Source of the DNA: an uncultured Dokdonia sp.
Lineage (GTDB): Bacteria; Bacteroidota; Bacteroidia; Flavobacteriales; Flavobacteriaceae
Assembly: GCF_947492535.1 (NCBI RefSeq)
Contig: NZ_CANLNH010000009.1
Location: 140,626 to 204,625 of the forward strand
Direction: 5' to 3'
DNA length: 64,000 nucleotides
Below the pieces are notes generated by a model. That model was not told the DNA's origin, did no database searches, and saw only the letters and a list, made by a program, of their open reading frames with translations. The position numbers and the translations under genes are program-made. This document shows positions 27,438 through 38,768 of the stretch, one piece after another (the stretch's first letter is position 1; every line of letters starts with the position of its first letter).

Positions 27438-28679
27438 CTACAATTCATTCTTTTTCAAAAAGAAGTAACTCACTTGTAATACAAGTAATATCCCCATTGC
27501 AACTACTTGCATCAACACTACTTGAAATAGGTCGTTGTGAAAAAATACGATCAATACTATTTGTAAAATTCCCATAAGTGCTGCAATAAGAATAGGAATA
27601 TAATGATCTAGTGATAAGAAGTAATAAGCAAAAATATTAGACACGGCAAAGAAAGAGGTAGCAAGCGCGTACCATCCTAATAAAGAAGCAATCGAAGTAT
27701 ACGCTTCTCCAAATAATAGCTGAACTGAAAAAGCAGGAAATAAAAATGTGAATGCTACAATGGCAGATGCTAATACGATGATATACCCAGTATACTTCAC
27801 AAGTACTGGTTTTGTGTTTTCTCCTTTTTTCTTCTTCTCTACAACTGTTGGCAATAGTAACATAACAAACATCCACGTCACGAAATACACCACTCGCCCT
27901 ATTAAAGCTAATGAGGCATATAACCCAGCTTCTTGAGCAGGAAAATAGTGCTTTACCAATAAGATATCGCTATTATTACAGATAATCTGAGTAAGTTCAT
28001 AACAACCTGTAAGTATAAAAAAGTTAAGAATTGCTTTCTTGTCTTTGGCAGACAGTTGAATTCTGGGATACGTGTCACCTTGTTTCTTTTTAAGCGGAAA
28101 AACACCTGCAAGAAATGAAATTCCAATCCCTATCGCTACGGCTACAGAAGAGTTTATTTGAAAGATACTGATCAGTAAAAAAGTAAGTGCTAATCGTGTA
28201 CACATTTCTAACTGATATGTAATAGATAGATTAATAAAATCCTTACTTCCTTGCAGTTCTCCTCTACGTACACTCATGATAAAATAAACAGGAATTGCAG
28301 TACCAAAAATCACAAACATACTATGTGATTCTGTTTGGAAAATCGTTTGTAAATCTTTTGCAAACCAAATAACCCCCATACCTAATACCAATGCAAAAGA
28401 AACGGCATAGGTATAACACATTTTTATAAAACGATGCAATACCGCAGATTCGAAAATAACGGTAAACTTTGCAACAGCAAGTTGAAATGTCATTGCAATA
28501 AATGATAGCACTAGCAATAATGTAATGAGTATTGCGGCATCAGAAAAGGCTTTAGGTCCTAACACACGACCTAGTACTAAATTATATATATAATTTCCAC
28601 CGTTTACTAAAAACACACTGATCATAAAGAATTGCTCGGGTGTAATTCGGCGTTTAAGTTGTTTGGTAAGGGCTAACAT
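27438..28679 (-). CDS. Polysaccharide flippase/MATE-like multi-TM protein
   Basis: About 12 hydrophobic segments; NGGNYIYNLVLGRVLGPKAFSDAAIL. Confidence 0.75.
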   Translation of the reverse strand: MLALTKQLKRRITPEQFFMISVFLVNGGNYIYNLVLGRVLGPKAFSDAAILITLLLVLSFIAMTFQLAVAKFTVIFESAVLHRFIKMCYTYAVSFALVLGMGVIWFAKDLQTIFQTESHSMFVIFGTAIPVYFIMSVRRGELQGSKDFINLSITYQLEMCTRLALTFLLISIFQINSSVAVAIGIGISFLAGVFPLKKKQGDTYPRIQLSAKDKKAILNFFILTGCYELTQIICNNSDILLVKHYFPAQEAGLYASLALIGRVVYFVTWMFVMLLLPTVVEKKKKGENTKPVLVKYTGYIIVLASAIVAFTFLFPAFSVQLLFGEAYTSIASLLGWYALATSFFAVSNIFAYYFLSLDHYIPILIAALMGILQIVLIVFFHNDLFQVVLMQVVAMGILLVLQVSYFFLKKNEL

Positions 28680-28706
28680 ACTTCTAATTTTTATGGTGAG
28701 TCTGCT

Positions 28707-28943
28707 TTAAACAGCACATTTACTATACTGTAATTGTTTTCTATTGGTCAATACTTTTTTGAGTCGTTGTATCATATAAATAACCTTATGACTTGTATCC
28801 TCTAGGTGATCTAAATTGACCATCACGCTATTACCTTTTTGAAGTTTCTCAAGGATATAACACTTGATTTCTTTTAATTGGCCTTCTTCGCATTTTCCTT
28901 TTATGTAATGCACCGTATTTATTTCTTTAATCGTAAGTTTCAT
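28707..28943 (-). CDS. Small hypothetical protein
   Basis: 78-aa ORF, co-oriented with the flippase gene. Confidence 0.5.
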   Translation of the reverse strand: MKLTIKEINTVHYIKGKCEEGQLKEIKCYILEKLQKGNSVMVNLDHLEDTSHKVIYMIQRLKKVLTNRKQLQYSKCAV

Positions 28944-28971
28944 GGTGATTTTATTTTTTAGGATTACTCAT

Positions 28972-29106
28972 TTATTGATATAAGTAATACACTGGTTTTT
29001 CTTGACGTTTATAGACCAATTGCAATGTGTCTTGTGATCCATCTTTTACTATCGAATTATGTACTACTTTAAGGTGAGTGCGGTTTGTAATTACTGTAAA
29101 TTCCAT
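28972..29106 (-). CDS. Small hypothetical ORF (44 aa): MEFTVITNRTHLKVVHNSIVKDGSQDTLQLVYKRQEKPVYYLYQ
   Basis: Hand-translated, co-oriented with 28707..28943; position only. Confidence 0.3.
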   Translation of the reverse strand: MEFTVITNRTHLKVVHNSIVKDGSQDTLQLVYKRQEKPVYYLYQ

Positions 29107-29499
29107 ATCTATTGGTGTTTATTCTGATACAAATATGGAATATGAACTGTAGATGTTTGGATGTTTTTCGATGAGTGGTCATTCGCTATAGTTCAATGGT
29201 AAGAATATTACTTTATATGAATCTTATGATACTAGGTACGCTCCTGCCTGCCGGCAGGCAGGTTCACGACCAAAAGGGGGAGTGTAGCGTTAAAGCGTAT
29301 ACAACATACTTACAATTTCATAATAGACAGCATATTACAAAATCGAATTATAGCACTGCACAAGTCCTAAATGGCTAGTCATTTGACGTTTACATGTAAT
29401 AACTGACTACCAAATACCATTTACTTTCGACGAATTGCAACTATCTATAGATTGTATCAGCGTGACTCAAACGTACCTTGCTATTGTAAAACAATCACC

Positions 29500-31533
29500 A
29501 TGAAATTAGTACTTACAATAGTGTTATTATGTATAGGAATATACGGTCACTCACAAGAGATGAAAACAGGTTTCACCTATTTAGAAACGGGTCAATATCA
29601 AAAAGCCGAACATTTTTTTGAAACAGTATTACAAGAATACTCTTCTAACAAGACAGCACGTCTATGTTATGGACGCGCTATAGGATTACAAGGAAAAACA
29701 ACAGAAGCAAAAGCATGGTTTACTACGTTAAAATCAGACTACCCTACAGATTTTGAAGTAGCACTAAATTATGCAGAAGCATTATTATGGAATAAAGACT
29801 ATCAAGAAGCACGTACGTTTTACAAAACATTACTTAAGGAACAACCAGAAAGCTTCTCTGCTTTATTAGGATATGCCAATACACTTTCAAATCTTAAAGT
29901 GTATGATGACGCATTGAACTATGTAAATAAAGCCTTAGGCGTACAACCTGGCAATGCTAATGCTATGAATTCTCGTAAGTATATCCGTTTAGGAAAAGCT
30001 TCTGCACATATGCAAGAAGAGTCCTTTGATATAGCTATTGCTCTTCTACAGGAAAACATGGTAGATTTCCCAACAGATAAAGATTCTCAAAGCTTGTTAG
30101 CTAATATTTATCTATTACAAAAAGAATATGAAAAAGCAACAGCAGTATATACAGCCATGACAGACTCAGTGGCATCTTATACTGGACGTTCACTTGTTGC
30201 TCATACAAATCACAAGGAAAAAGAGGCGTTATCCTTAGCAAAAAATGCCGTTACGATAGCTGTCAAAACTACAGATAGTACAAAAATAATAATCGCTAAA
30301 GAACGATACATACAAGCCTTATTATGGAATGGCAAATATGCCGAAGCAAAAACAGCCATCACACAAGTATCAGAAGCATTCCCAGAAAACACAAAAACAG
30401 CTAGTTTACTAGCTACCTATGGAATGTATACTGGAAATTTTAAAAAGAGCATTACTACCTATGAAAAGATGCTTGCTAAAGATTCAACCTCTTTTGATGG
30501 AAATCTTGGCATTGCAAATGCGTATAGAGCACAAGGAAATCTTACCAAAGCGTATACGTATGCGCAAAAGACATTGCAATTTTATCCAAATCAAAAAGAT
30601 GCCATAGGTTTGATCAAAACTATTGAAAACACCCTTTCTCCAGTTATCAATACAAATGCAGCGTATACCGTAGATAATGGAAATAATGAAGCGTATGCAA
30701 TCAATGCAACTGTAACCATTCCTTTTTCTGAGCGATTTAAAATATTTGCTCAATATGGATATAGAACTACAGAGAATACGGTAAGCCAGCAAATGGCATA
30801 TAATACGACACTGGGTCTGGGTGCACATTATCGTGTACTCAATAATACTTGGGTAGAAAGTAGTTTAGGTTTTATAAAAGCCAATGCACCTTCTAATGAG
30901 TATACCGATGTAAACGGATCTTTATTTTTAACATCTAGACCGTTACCATTACAATATTTAAAAGTAGGATATAGTAGAGAGTTACAGAACTTTAATGCCT
31001 CTCTTATAGATGAGAAAATATTTATGAATAACTATACCCTGAATTACAATATGGGAACCAACGTTAATTTGGGTTGGTACACAGGATATACCTACACCTC
31101 ACAAACCGACGGGAATACTCGTCATTTATTATTTACTTCGTTGTATTATACATTTACAAAGCGTCCTGCACTTAAGGGAGGTATTAATTACCAATTCTTA
31201 GGTTTTAAAAACCAAGTGCCGACTTTATACTTTAGCCCTTCAAAATACCAGGCGTTAGAAGCATTTTTAGACCTTCAAGGAAAAAAGAACCACTGGACGT
31301 ATAGTGCCAATATCGCAGGCGGATATCAGTTTATAGAAAATAATAGTGCTACTAGTCTTTTTAGAGCTGAAGCGAAATTGACCTATGATCTCACTGGACG
31401 TTTTCAAGTAGGTGGGTATGGAAAATACAGCACAATTGCTTCAGAAACAGCTGCCGGTTTTGAATTTATGGAAATAGGTGTGAAATTAAGATGGCAGCTT
31501 ACAAAGAAGCCTCTATTTAAAATAGAGAAGTAG
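29500..31533 (+). CDS. TPR protein with C-terminal YaiO-type outer-membrane beta-barrel
   Basis: Signal peptide MKLVLTIVLLCIGIYGHSQ (downstream start preferred to 29452), TPRs, alternating beta-strand C-terminal half. Confidence 0.8.
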   Translation: MKLVLTIVLLCIGIYGHSQEMKTGFTYLETGQYQKAEHFFETVLQEYSSNKTARLCYGRAIGLQGKTTEAKAWFTTLKSDYPTDFEVALNYAEALLWNKDYQEARTFYKTLLKEQPESFSALLGYANTLSNLKVYDDALNYVNKALGVQPGNANAMNSRKYIRLGKASAHMQEESFDIAIALLQENMVDFPTDKDSQSLLANIYLLQKEYEKATAVYTAMTDSVASYTGRSLVAHTNHKEKEALSLAKNAVTIAVKTTDSTKIIIAKERYIQALLWNGKYAEAKTAITQVSEAFPENTKTASLLATYGMYTGNFKKSITTYEKMLAKDSTSFDGNLGIANAYRAQGNLTKAYTYAQKTLQFYPNQKDAIGLIKTIENTLSPVINTNAAYTVDNGNNEAYAINATVTIPFSERFKIFAQYGYRTTENTVSQQMAYNTTLGLGAHYRVLNNTWVESSLGFIKANAPSNEYTDVNGSLFLTSRPLPLQYLKVGYSRELQNFNASLIDEKIFMNNYTLNYNMGTNVNLGWYTGYTYTSQTDGNTRHLLFTSLYYTFTKRPALKGGINYQFLGFKNQVPTLYFSPSKYQALEAFLDLQGKKNHWTYSANIAGGYQFIENNSATSLFRAEAKLTYDLTGRFQVGGYGKYSTIASETAAGFEFMEIGVKLRWQLTKKPLFKIEK

Positions 31534-31672
31534 TATATTTTACTTTATAGTTTTAAAGAAAGAGGCTCCTATTCGCTTGTGAATAGGAGCCTCTTTTAGT
31601 TTTGTATATAAACTCTTTTAAGGATCTTAACGATAGAAAAAGTAACTTTATACACTAATTAGAAATTATAGA

Positions 31673-32437
31673 ATGAGTGAATTTGACATTGTAATGTCTG
31701 AAAGATCAGATTTTGAACTTTACGAGATTATTTATTATAAAGAAGGCAGTTACAGACAGGAAGCATTAGATGCTGCCAAAAAGGAATTTGATGCGAGAGC
31801 TATTAGTTCAGAGAAAATTGCTCAATTCGAACAAAAGATTCAAAAAGCTAATCAACTAAAATTAGAAAAAGAAAAAGAAAAAACTGAACTCAAAAACAAA
31901 GCAATCAGTTATAGTAAATTCCTAATTCCCACAGAAAAAGATACGCTTCCAAAAACCATACTTTCCCTTTGTATTTTTTTGAGTATCTCCTACATATACT
32001 ATTTATTTAATGATATTAGGATGATCATAGCCTTCTTTGAAGACATTGCAAATTGGGATCTAAGCTATATAGAATATTTATTTCCCTATATCCTGTTTCC
32101 AATAGGTATATATGGATTATGGAAAAGTAAAAAATATGGATGGTATTTAATCGTTGGGCTCCAAACATACTTAGCATTTTCAACTATTTATTCTGGAATA
32201 ATTTCATATAAATATTCTATGGGGAGTACTGACGGACTTTCTGCAATACTAGATACTTTATTTCCAAGACCTACTATCTTAAGTATCATTTTACTTTTTG
32301 TAGTTTTATTTGGAATCGTATACTTTTTAAATCGGATTAAAGTCTTAGAAATTTTTAAAATTAAAAGAACCAACGGACTACTCTTTGTGCTTGTTGTTTT
32401 TGCTATAACAAGTATTTTGTGGTGGAGTTTAATCTAA
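31673..32437 (+). CDS. Hypothetical membrane protein
   Basis: 254-aa ORF with several TM segments. Confidence 0.7.
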   Translation: MSEFDIVMSERSDFELYEIIYYKEGSYRQEALDAAKKEFDARAISSEKIAQFEQKIQKANQLKLEKEKEKTELKNKAISYSKFLIPTEKDTLPKTILSLCIFLSISYIYYLFNDIRMIIAFFEDIANWDLSYIEYLFPYILFPIGIYGLWKSKKYGWYLIVGLQTYLAFSTIYSGIISYKYSMGSTDGLSAILDTLFPRPTILSIILLFVVLFGIVYFLNRIKVLEIFKIKRTNGLLFVLVVFAITSILWWSLI

Positions 32438-32452
32438 AAACTATAACTAATA

Positions 32453-32911
32453 ATGGAATCCAAAATATTAAGACCGAAAAAAACAAAAAGCATAATACTT
32501 ATAGTCATTAGTATTTTATTTGTACTTGGAGGGTATCTGATGCTTGAAGAAAAATTCTTCATAGGTATTATTACCATCATTTTCTTTGGATTAGGAATCA
32601 TCATATTTACAATCCAATTATTCCCAAACACTTCATATTTAAAATTAACCAAAGAGGGGTTTGAAATGCGAACTCTTTTCAAATCCAATTTTACTAAATG
32701 GAGTGATGTTAAAGAGTTCAGCACAGACTATATCGGACCTAATAAAATGGTCATGTTAAACTATAATGAAGAGCACACAAAATATAAAAACGGGAAAAAG
32801 ATTGCTAAAATACTTTCTGGAAGCGAAGGGGCTTTACCTGATACTTATGGAATGTCTGCTAAAGCATTGACGCAACTTATGAATGAATGGAAAGCTAAAC
32901 ATAATATGTAG
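32453..32911 (+). CDS. Hypothetical two-TM protein with PH-like C-terminus
   Basis: SYLKLTKEGFEMRTLFKSNFTKWSDVKEF. Confidence 0.65.
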   Translation: MESKILRPKKTKSIILIVISILFVLGGYLMLEEKFFIGIITIIFFGLGIIIFTIQLFPNTSYLKLTKEGFEMRTLFKSNFTKWSDVKEFSTDYIGPNKMVMLNYNEEHTKYKNGKKIAKILSGSEGALPDTYGMSAKALTQLMNEWKAKHNM

Positions 32912-33013
32912 TAATAATATGTATCACATTCTATTTTCCTAAACAAAAAAGCCCCCATGGGCCCTACCCCACGGAGACTTTTTCTCACCATAAAATCAAT
33001 TAAAAACTAATCA

Positions 33014-35566
33014 CTATTTAATCATAAATCGTCCAGTATAGGTGTGTTGTTGATCGTCTGTAATTCTATAGACATACATCCCCGTAACCAGTTGTGGTGC
33101 ACTATACGAGATAGCTTGGTTACTTGAATGGGGTTGTATATCCTTTTGATCTACTAGGCTCCCCAACATATCATATACTTCTATTTTTATGTTGCTCGCC
33201 ATTTGTGGTAATTGTATTGTTGTACTACTTGTAAAAGGGTTTGGATAATTCCTTAAGGTTGTACTTTCTGTTTCAAAGGCATCTACTGCCAATACAGATT
33301 CATTTGAAAAACGAAGCTGCTGGATATCCATTTCTTTTGTTTCTAAGCTGCCACTTTCTGAAACCATTGTAAAGACAATAGTAACTACATCCGTAAGATC
33401 TGCTGCTTCTACAGGCACCATAAACTCTTGTAATTCATCTGTCAATGTAATCGTTTGCTTGTATTGATCTTCCCAGGCATCTATACTCTGTTTTACAAAT
33501 GTGATTTCTAAATCTCCTGTTCCTCTTGCTTCTAATGTAAAGCTCGTATACTCAGATACATCTACGGCTTGGAATCGAGGCGTTAATGCTCTGTATGTAG
33601 CTACATAAGAACTCGTAGTTGCTTCTACATGTACATTTCGTTCTATTGGAAATAGATCTATATCAAAGGTTTCTGTATTTGGGTTCACGATATAGTCTTG
33701 TACTGTCGTTCCTTCTTGGCTATCATCTATTCCCCAAGGCCCATCTGACATAAACAAATCATCAGGTGTAGCAATCCCATCTCCTATTCTAAATCCAATA
33801 TCAAATAAATTTCCAGTTTCTATAGTCACATTTGTAATATAATCTCCTTGTAAATCGATCGTAGATGCCATCGTAACTACTTCACTAGTTTCTGTAGTGC
33901 GAATACCTGCATCAAATGCAATTTCTTCTGTTTGATTGGTATTGATGATCTCTAGATCTAATCCCCCGTTTACATAGGCTCCTTTTCGTACGAATACCGT
34001 AGGTGGCGTTGAATTATCATACTCAGTAATTGGTTTTTCAATGTTAAGTAAGTTTAATACTTCGGTTCCTAATAGATATAAATCATCTATAGAGTTTGAC
34101 CAGATTTGAAAATTATAATACGTGACATCTTCTTCATACTGATCTAAGTTCCAATGACTCTCTACGGCAAACTCAGTATCTCCTGTAATAGCTTTCGCCG
34201 AAAGGCTTAACACAAATTCTACAGTACCATCAGGATTTTTGATCAATGATTTTATAAAAGGCTGCTCATTAATATCGATGGTAGACACAGAAATCAATTC
34301 TCCGCCTAATAAACGATCACATATATATTTGGTGTGCTCATACACGCCATCTTCTGTTTTAAGCGCTAGAATAGACGCCACTGATATGTCTTCTTTGATG
34401 TAGTCTACCGCATATACTTCGGTGGCATTGGTAATTGTAATTAAATCTTCTGGAGTGGATGCTACAACATACGATTCATCAATTATTTCTAGTGGAATAA
34501 AATCTTCTAATTGTATTGATGCATCTGCGTTACGATGTGCGTAATTTGAAGTTTTCTCGACACGCGCTGCTGTTTCTTTATTAAATGTATAATTTGTTTT
34601 AGCTCGGTTATAACTACGTTGGTTAATCACATCAGAAAGTCTATTATTACTTTCTAAGCCTCCATTATTTGCACTAGAACTAGGTGCTTCTATAACTTCA
34701 CAATACCCATATCCAGAACATGAAGGATCTTCACAATCTATCAATCCATCTCCATCATCATCTATTCCGTTATCGCAGATTTCTTGCAGAACAGGTGCTG
34801 TGCAACAACGAGCTCCATCATTACTCGAGCTTGAAGGTCCAAAAGCAAATAAGTTTGAATCTATCTCAATATTACCATCCAAATTTTGTACGCTATGAAT
34901 TACATAGATTGCCCCTGTCTGGTTTGCAGAGACATAAAAACGTCCTGAAGTATCAAAATAAACAGCTCCATAGGTATAATCTAAGCCTGATAAAATAGGT
35001 ACTTCTCCAAGTGATTGTACCGCCCCATTTGAAGGATCTATTCGATACAAAATATTAGTATTTCTTTCTACGGCATATAAAAGCCCATCTACTGCATTAA
35101 ATGCCCAATCATGAATACTAATTCCTTGCGATAATGATTCTGTAGCTATATATTTTCCATAATTTTCAGATTCTGGATGTACATCTATTTTATAATAGGT
35201 TGTACCTCCGGATTTAAGATAATACACGCCATCTAAACTAATATCTCCAATGTATCTATTACTCGTTGGTAATTCTGGCACATAAAAAGTAGTCGTTGTA
35301 AAGTTCTTTCCTATACGTACAATGGTTTTTGAAGGAGTGCTTAATGACCCCCATATAAAACCATCTGTTCCATTATGTGCTGTAGCATTTATATTTCCTT
35401 CGGTTACGTTTTCTGCTGCCAAGTATGAGTTTCCAGAAGCCAAATCAATCGCATACACATCATTATACTGAAATAAATAAGCATTGTAATCACAATTAAA
35501 AGGAATGTCTTGAGCTTGTGAGGTTAGCGTTATAAATGTTAATACCAGTAGTAATAATCTTTTCAT
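33014..35566 (-). CDS. Large secreted protein with T9SS type A C-terminal sorting domain
   Basis: Signal peptide; CDNGIDDDGDGLIDCEDPSC; C-terminal NYPNPFTSSTTIQLP...GMYVYRITDDQQHTYTGRFMIK. Confidence 0.9.
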   Translation of the reverse strand: MKRLLLLVLTFITLTSQAQDIPFNCDYNAYLFQYNDVYAIDLASGNSYLAAENVTEGNINATAHNGTDGFIWGSLSTPSKTIVRIGKNFTTTTFYVPELPTSNRYIGDISLDGVYYLKSGGTTYYKIDVHPESENYGKYIATESLSQGISIHDWAFNAVDGLLYAVERNTNILYRIDPSNGAVQSLGEVPILSGLDYTYGAVYFDTSGRFYVSANQTGAIYVIHSVQNLDGNIEIDSNLFAFGPSSSSNDGARCCTAPVLQEICDNGIDDDGDGLIDCEDPSCSGYGYCEVIEAPSSSANNGGLESNNRLSDVINQRSYNRAKTNYTFNKETAARVEKTSNYAHRNADASIQLEDFIPLEIIDESYVVASTPEDLITITNATEVYAVDYIKEDISVASILALKTEDGVYEHTKYICDRLLGGELISVSTIDINEQPFIKSLIKNPDGTVEFVLSLSAKAITGDTEFAVESHWNLDQYEEDVTYYNFQIWSNSIDDLYLLGTEVLNLLNIEKPITEYDNSTPPTVFVRKGAYVNGGLDLEIINTNQTEEIAFDAGIRTTETSEVVTMASTIDLQGDYITNVTIETGNLFDIGFRIGDGIATPDDLFMSDGPWGIDDSQEGTTVQDYIVNPNTETFDIDLFPIERNVHVEATTSSYVATYRALTPRFQAVDVSEYTSFTLEARGTGDLEITFVKQSIDAWEDQYKQTITLTDELQEFMVPVEAADLTDVVTIVFTMVSESGSLETKEMDIQQLRFSNESVLAVDAFETESTTLRNYPNPFTSSTTIQLPQMASNIKIEVYDMLGSLVDQKDIQPHSSNQAISYSAPQLVTGMYVYRITDDQQHTYTGRFMIK

Positions 35567-36029
35567 GGCCTGGGTCTTTTTGTTTTATAAGAACAAATGT
35601 AGACCGAAGAGCCTCCCTATTTTATAAAATTCGTTAGGTCATCAGGAACTATAGACGAGTGGTATTTTAGACTCGTTAAATGGTTTAGACTATTATTTTA
35701 ACTTCACTTTTTCTATGCAAAGAATCAATTAGTACTTTTTGTTTAATTCTAATTAAATTTCAATTTATTCATTGACAATAGACAAAGTTGTTCATTTTCT
35801 TTGCTTGTCCAAAGAAAACGGAACCAAAAGAAAAGACACTTTTTCTTAGGTATTTTTTCGCTTAAAGCGAAAAACCATAAAGAGTTTTCTAAATTTTTTC
35901 CAAGGCTTCAAAAATTTTCAACGAAAACACTTTACTATACTGGAGAAAAAGAAAAAAACAACTTAATTTCAACAAATAATCTATGTTCTATTTTCCATGA
36001 GTGAAGGAATCAATATTCTTATATAAAAA

Positions 36030-36920
36030 CTATAGATACTTTAAAATACCCTCTGCAAATTCTTCGGCAGAAACGGGTTGATTACGTACCCAAAGCTCGG
36101 GTTCTATGATTTCAAGCTCACCTAAAAGAATGGTTCCTTCTGTATCCCAAATAATATCTGCTCGACCATAGGCAGGCATAGGATCACAAGCATTAAACAC
36201 ATTTTCTGCAAAAGCAATTTCCTCAGGAGTTGGTGTATAATCATATACCGTACCTCCAAAATCGTCTTGCACTCGATAATCACCTGCTTTGGCTTTTTTA
36301 AGAATGGCATGTGTATATTTCCCATTAAATACCATAAGAGACGCTTCCCCGAAACTCGTAATTGTTTCTTGGAACGGTTGTATCAACATATCCCGCTCAC
36401 TTACCAGTTTTTTAAATAAGTCTTCAAACGAAGTTCTTTCTTCTTGACATACTTTATGTGTATGAAATGCACCTCCAGCAATTGCTGGTTTTATCACAAC
36501 ATCTGTCCATCCTTTTTCAGCACATACACTATCTATAGAGCGATACGCATCCGTATCTACATAAGCTGTAGGAACAATCGCAATTCCTTTTTTTTCTAAA
36601 CCTGCTAAGTAATGTTTATCGATATTCCAATCGATAAGGGATTTTGGATTGATTAATTGTGTTTGTGTTTTTACCTTTTCAATCCATATAGAGAATTCAT
36701 CATATCGCTCAAAATAATCCCATATCGTTCTAAAAACAACTGCTTTTGTTTGTGACCAATCGTAATTAGGATCATCCCAATAGGTGCAATCTACTTTTAC
36801 CCCTCGTTTTTCTAGAGCTGCTTGCAAAAGTTTTCGTTCCTGTAAAATATTAGAAATATAAGGCGTCACCTCTTTGGGTTGAAAATAGGTTTTGCAAGTA
36901 AGGAGTGTAATATCTGTCAT
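36030..36920 (-). CDS. ATP-grasp domain protein
   Basis: INPKSLIDWNIDKHYLAGLEKKGIAIVPT; DVVIKPAIAGGAFHT; LGELEIIEPELW. Confidence 0.8.
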   Translation of the reverse strand: MTDITLLTCKTYFQPKEVTPYISNILQERKLLQAALEKRGVKVDCTYWDDPNYDWSQTKAVVFRTIWDYFERYDEFSIWIEKVKTQTQLINPKSLIDWNIDKHYLAGLEKKGIAIVPTAYVDTDAYRSIDSVCAEKGWTDVVIKPAIAGGAFHTHKVCQEERTSFEDLFKKLVSERDMLIQPFQETITSFGEASLMVFNGKYTHAILKKAKAGDYRVQDDFGGTVYDYTPTPEEIAFAENVFNACDPMPAYGRADIIWDTEGTILLGELEIIEPELWVRNQPVSAEEFAEGILKYL

Positions 36921-36936
36921 TGTTTAATGAAATAAT

Positions 36937-36992
36937 GGGTTAATGGGTTAATGGGTTAATGGGTTAATGGGTTAATGGGTTAATGGGTTAAT
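36937..36992. repeat. Tandem repeat (GGGTTAAT)x7, 17 bp upstream of the ATP-grasp start codon
   Basis: Direct reading. Confidence 0.97.
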
Positions 36993-37228
36993 GGAAGAAA
37001 TAAAATAAATTGTTACATAATTAATTATATTTCAAAATTTATTCACAGCATTATTTTTTTATCGCTCTACATTCGTCGTTCGTCGTTCGTAATTCTGTAC
37101 TCGGTAATTTCGATACATTTCGACAAGCTCAATGCAACGCAATTTTAAAATTCACGTTGTTTCGTTTTAAAATCACTCAATCACCTTATAGTATTCATTA
37201 TTATATTATATCATTATCTCATTGGAGA

Positions 37229-38473
37229 TTAAAACTTCCTATCTGGATGAAACAATGACATATCCATACTGGGTTGTATCTCATCAATAACTTCTTGCAC
37301 TAGCTTCCCTGTAGAAGGCCCTAAACTCCATCCCATCATTGCATGTCCTGTTGCAATCGTTAGGTTTTTACATTTTGCACTTTTCCCGATATAAGGCATT
37401 CCGTCTGGAGATACGGGGCGCAAGCCAGAAGCCGCTTGTGATTTTTCTATTTTAGAAATTTTTACTTCTGGGAAGTACTGCGTTACTCCTTCTGCAATAG
37501 CTTCTACTCTTGTTGTATTAATTGTTTGATTAATTCCTGCTATTTCCATCGTTCCTGCAAAACGTGTAAATCCGTTCATTGGGGTGATGGCTACTTTCCG
37601 TTCAGCGAGTATAGATGGATAAGTAATTCCTGTGGGCGTTGTGGTTTGTATACGATATCCTTTTCCTGCTTGTAATAAAAGATTCAAATTCAGCTTTCGC
37701 GAAAGCGTACTTGTCCATGATCCCGCGGCGAGTACATACTCATCTGCTTTGAGCTGTTCTTTATCGGTTTGCACATGCGATATTGTTCCATTTTGAACAC
37801 CAATATCCGTTACTTTCTCTTCTTTCCGAATCGTAACGCCAGATTTGATTAAGTATGCTTTTAAATCTTCCATAAACTCATCGGGAGTCGTATGGTGATC
37901 ACATTCAAAATAGGTCGCTCCTACAATATTTAATTGTGCATCAGGCATCATTTGTTGTACTTCTTGTGATGTAACCGTCCGAGCAACTAATCCTTCTTTC
38001 AAGGCATAATCTACCAAATGACTTTCTTCTTCCAGAATATGTTCTGATTGGCAGAGCATAAACAATCCTTTTTTCTCCAGTTGAAAATCAAACTTTTCTT
38101 CTTGTTTTATTTGATCGTATAAATCACGTCCCATAACGGCAATTTCTCGCATGGCTGGCACCGCACGTTGTACATGTTTTGAGGTACAGGACTTATTAAA
38201 GGCCCACGTCCATTTTATCAAATCTGAATTTAAACGAGGTTTAATATATAGAGGGCTTTTTTTATCCAGCATCCATTTTAACCCTTGTTTCATAACGCCA
38301 GGTGCCGATAACGGAATCAAGTGACTAGGCGCTAAATAGCCTGCATTTACATATGAGGCACCACCTTGCATTTTAGATTGGTCTATCACTGTTACCTGAT
38401 GCCCTGATTTATGTAAGAAATACGCACAAGATAATCCTATAATTCCGCCGCCGATGATGATACAATGTTTCAC
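37229..38473 (-). CDS. FAD-dependent D-amino-acid dehydrogenase-like oxidoreductase (probably hydroxy-D-proline oxidation)
   Basis: IIGGGIIGLSCAYFLHKSGHQVTVID; beside hydroxyproline epimerase. Confidence 0.85.
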   Translation of the reverse strand: MKHCIIIGGGIIGLSCAYFLHKSGHQVTVIDQSKMQGGASYVNAGYLAPSHLIPLSAPGVMKQGLKWMLDKKSPLYIKPRLNSDLIKWTWAFNKSCTSKHVQRAVPAMREIAVMGRDLYDQIKQEEKFDFQLEKKGLFMLCQSEHILEEESHLVDYALKEGLVARTVTSQEVQQMMPDAQLNIVGATYFECDHHTTPDEFMEDLKAYLIKSGVTIRKEEKVTDIGVQNGTISHVQTDKEQLKADEYVLAAGSWTSTLSRKLNLNLLLQAGKGYRIQTTTPTGITYPSILAERKVAITPMNGFTRFAGTMEIAGINQTINTTRVEAIAEGVTQYFPEVKISKIEKSQAASGLRPVSPDGMPYIGKSAKCKNLTIATGHAMMGWSLGPSTGKLVQEVIDEIQPSMDMSLFHPDRKF

Positions 38474-38498
38474 TTTTGCAATGATTTAATGATTTAAT

Positions 38499-38562
38499 GG
38501 GTTAATGGGTTAATGGGTTAATGGGTTAATGGGTTAATGGGTTAATGGGTTAATGGGTTAAT
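38499..38562. repeat. Tandem repeat (GGGTTAAT)x8 upstream of the FAD oxidoreductase start codon
   Basis: Direct reading. Confidence 0.97.
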
Positions 38563-38768
38563 GAAAGAAATAAAATAAATCGTTATACAGTTATTTATAT
38601 TCCAAAAAATTATTCACAGCATTATTTTTTCATCTCTACATTCGTCGTTCGTAATTCTGTACTCGGTGGTTTCGATACATTTCGACAAGCTCAATGCAGC
38701 GCAAGTTTTAAACTTCACGCTATTTCGTTTTAAAACCACTCAATCACCTTATGTTATTCATCACTTCA

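Noticed and set aside
29175-29378. ORF of 67 aa (MVIRYSSMVRILLYMNLMILGTLLPAGRQVHDQ...)
   Set aside because: Runs through the CCTGCCGGCAGG palindrome (LPAGRQ is a typical translation artefact of this repeat); no coding support.
35801-36004. ORF of 67 aa, Lys-rich
   Set aside because: Low-complexity AT-rich intergenic sequence resembling a dispersed repeat; unlikely to be coding.
36937-38562. CRISPR or telomere-like repeat for GGGTTAAT arrays
   Set aside because: Short perfect octamer tandem repeats without spacers; best read as SSRs.
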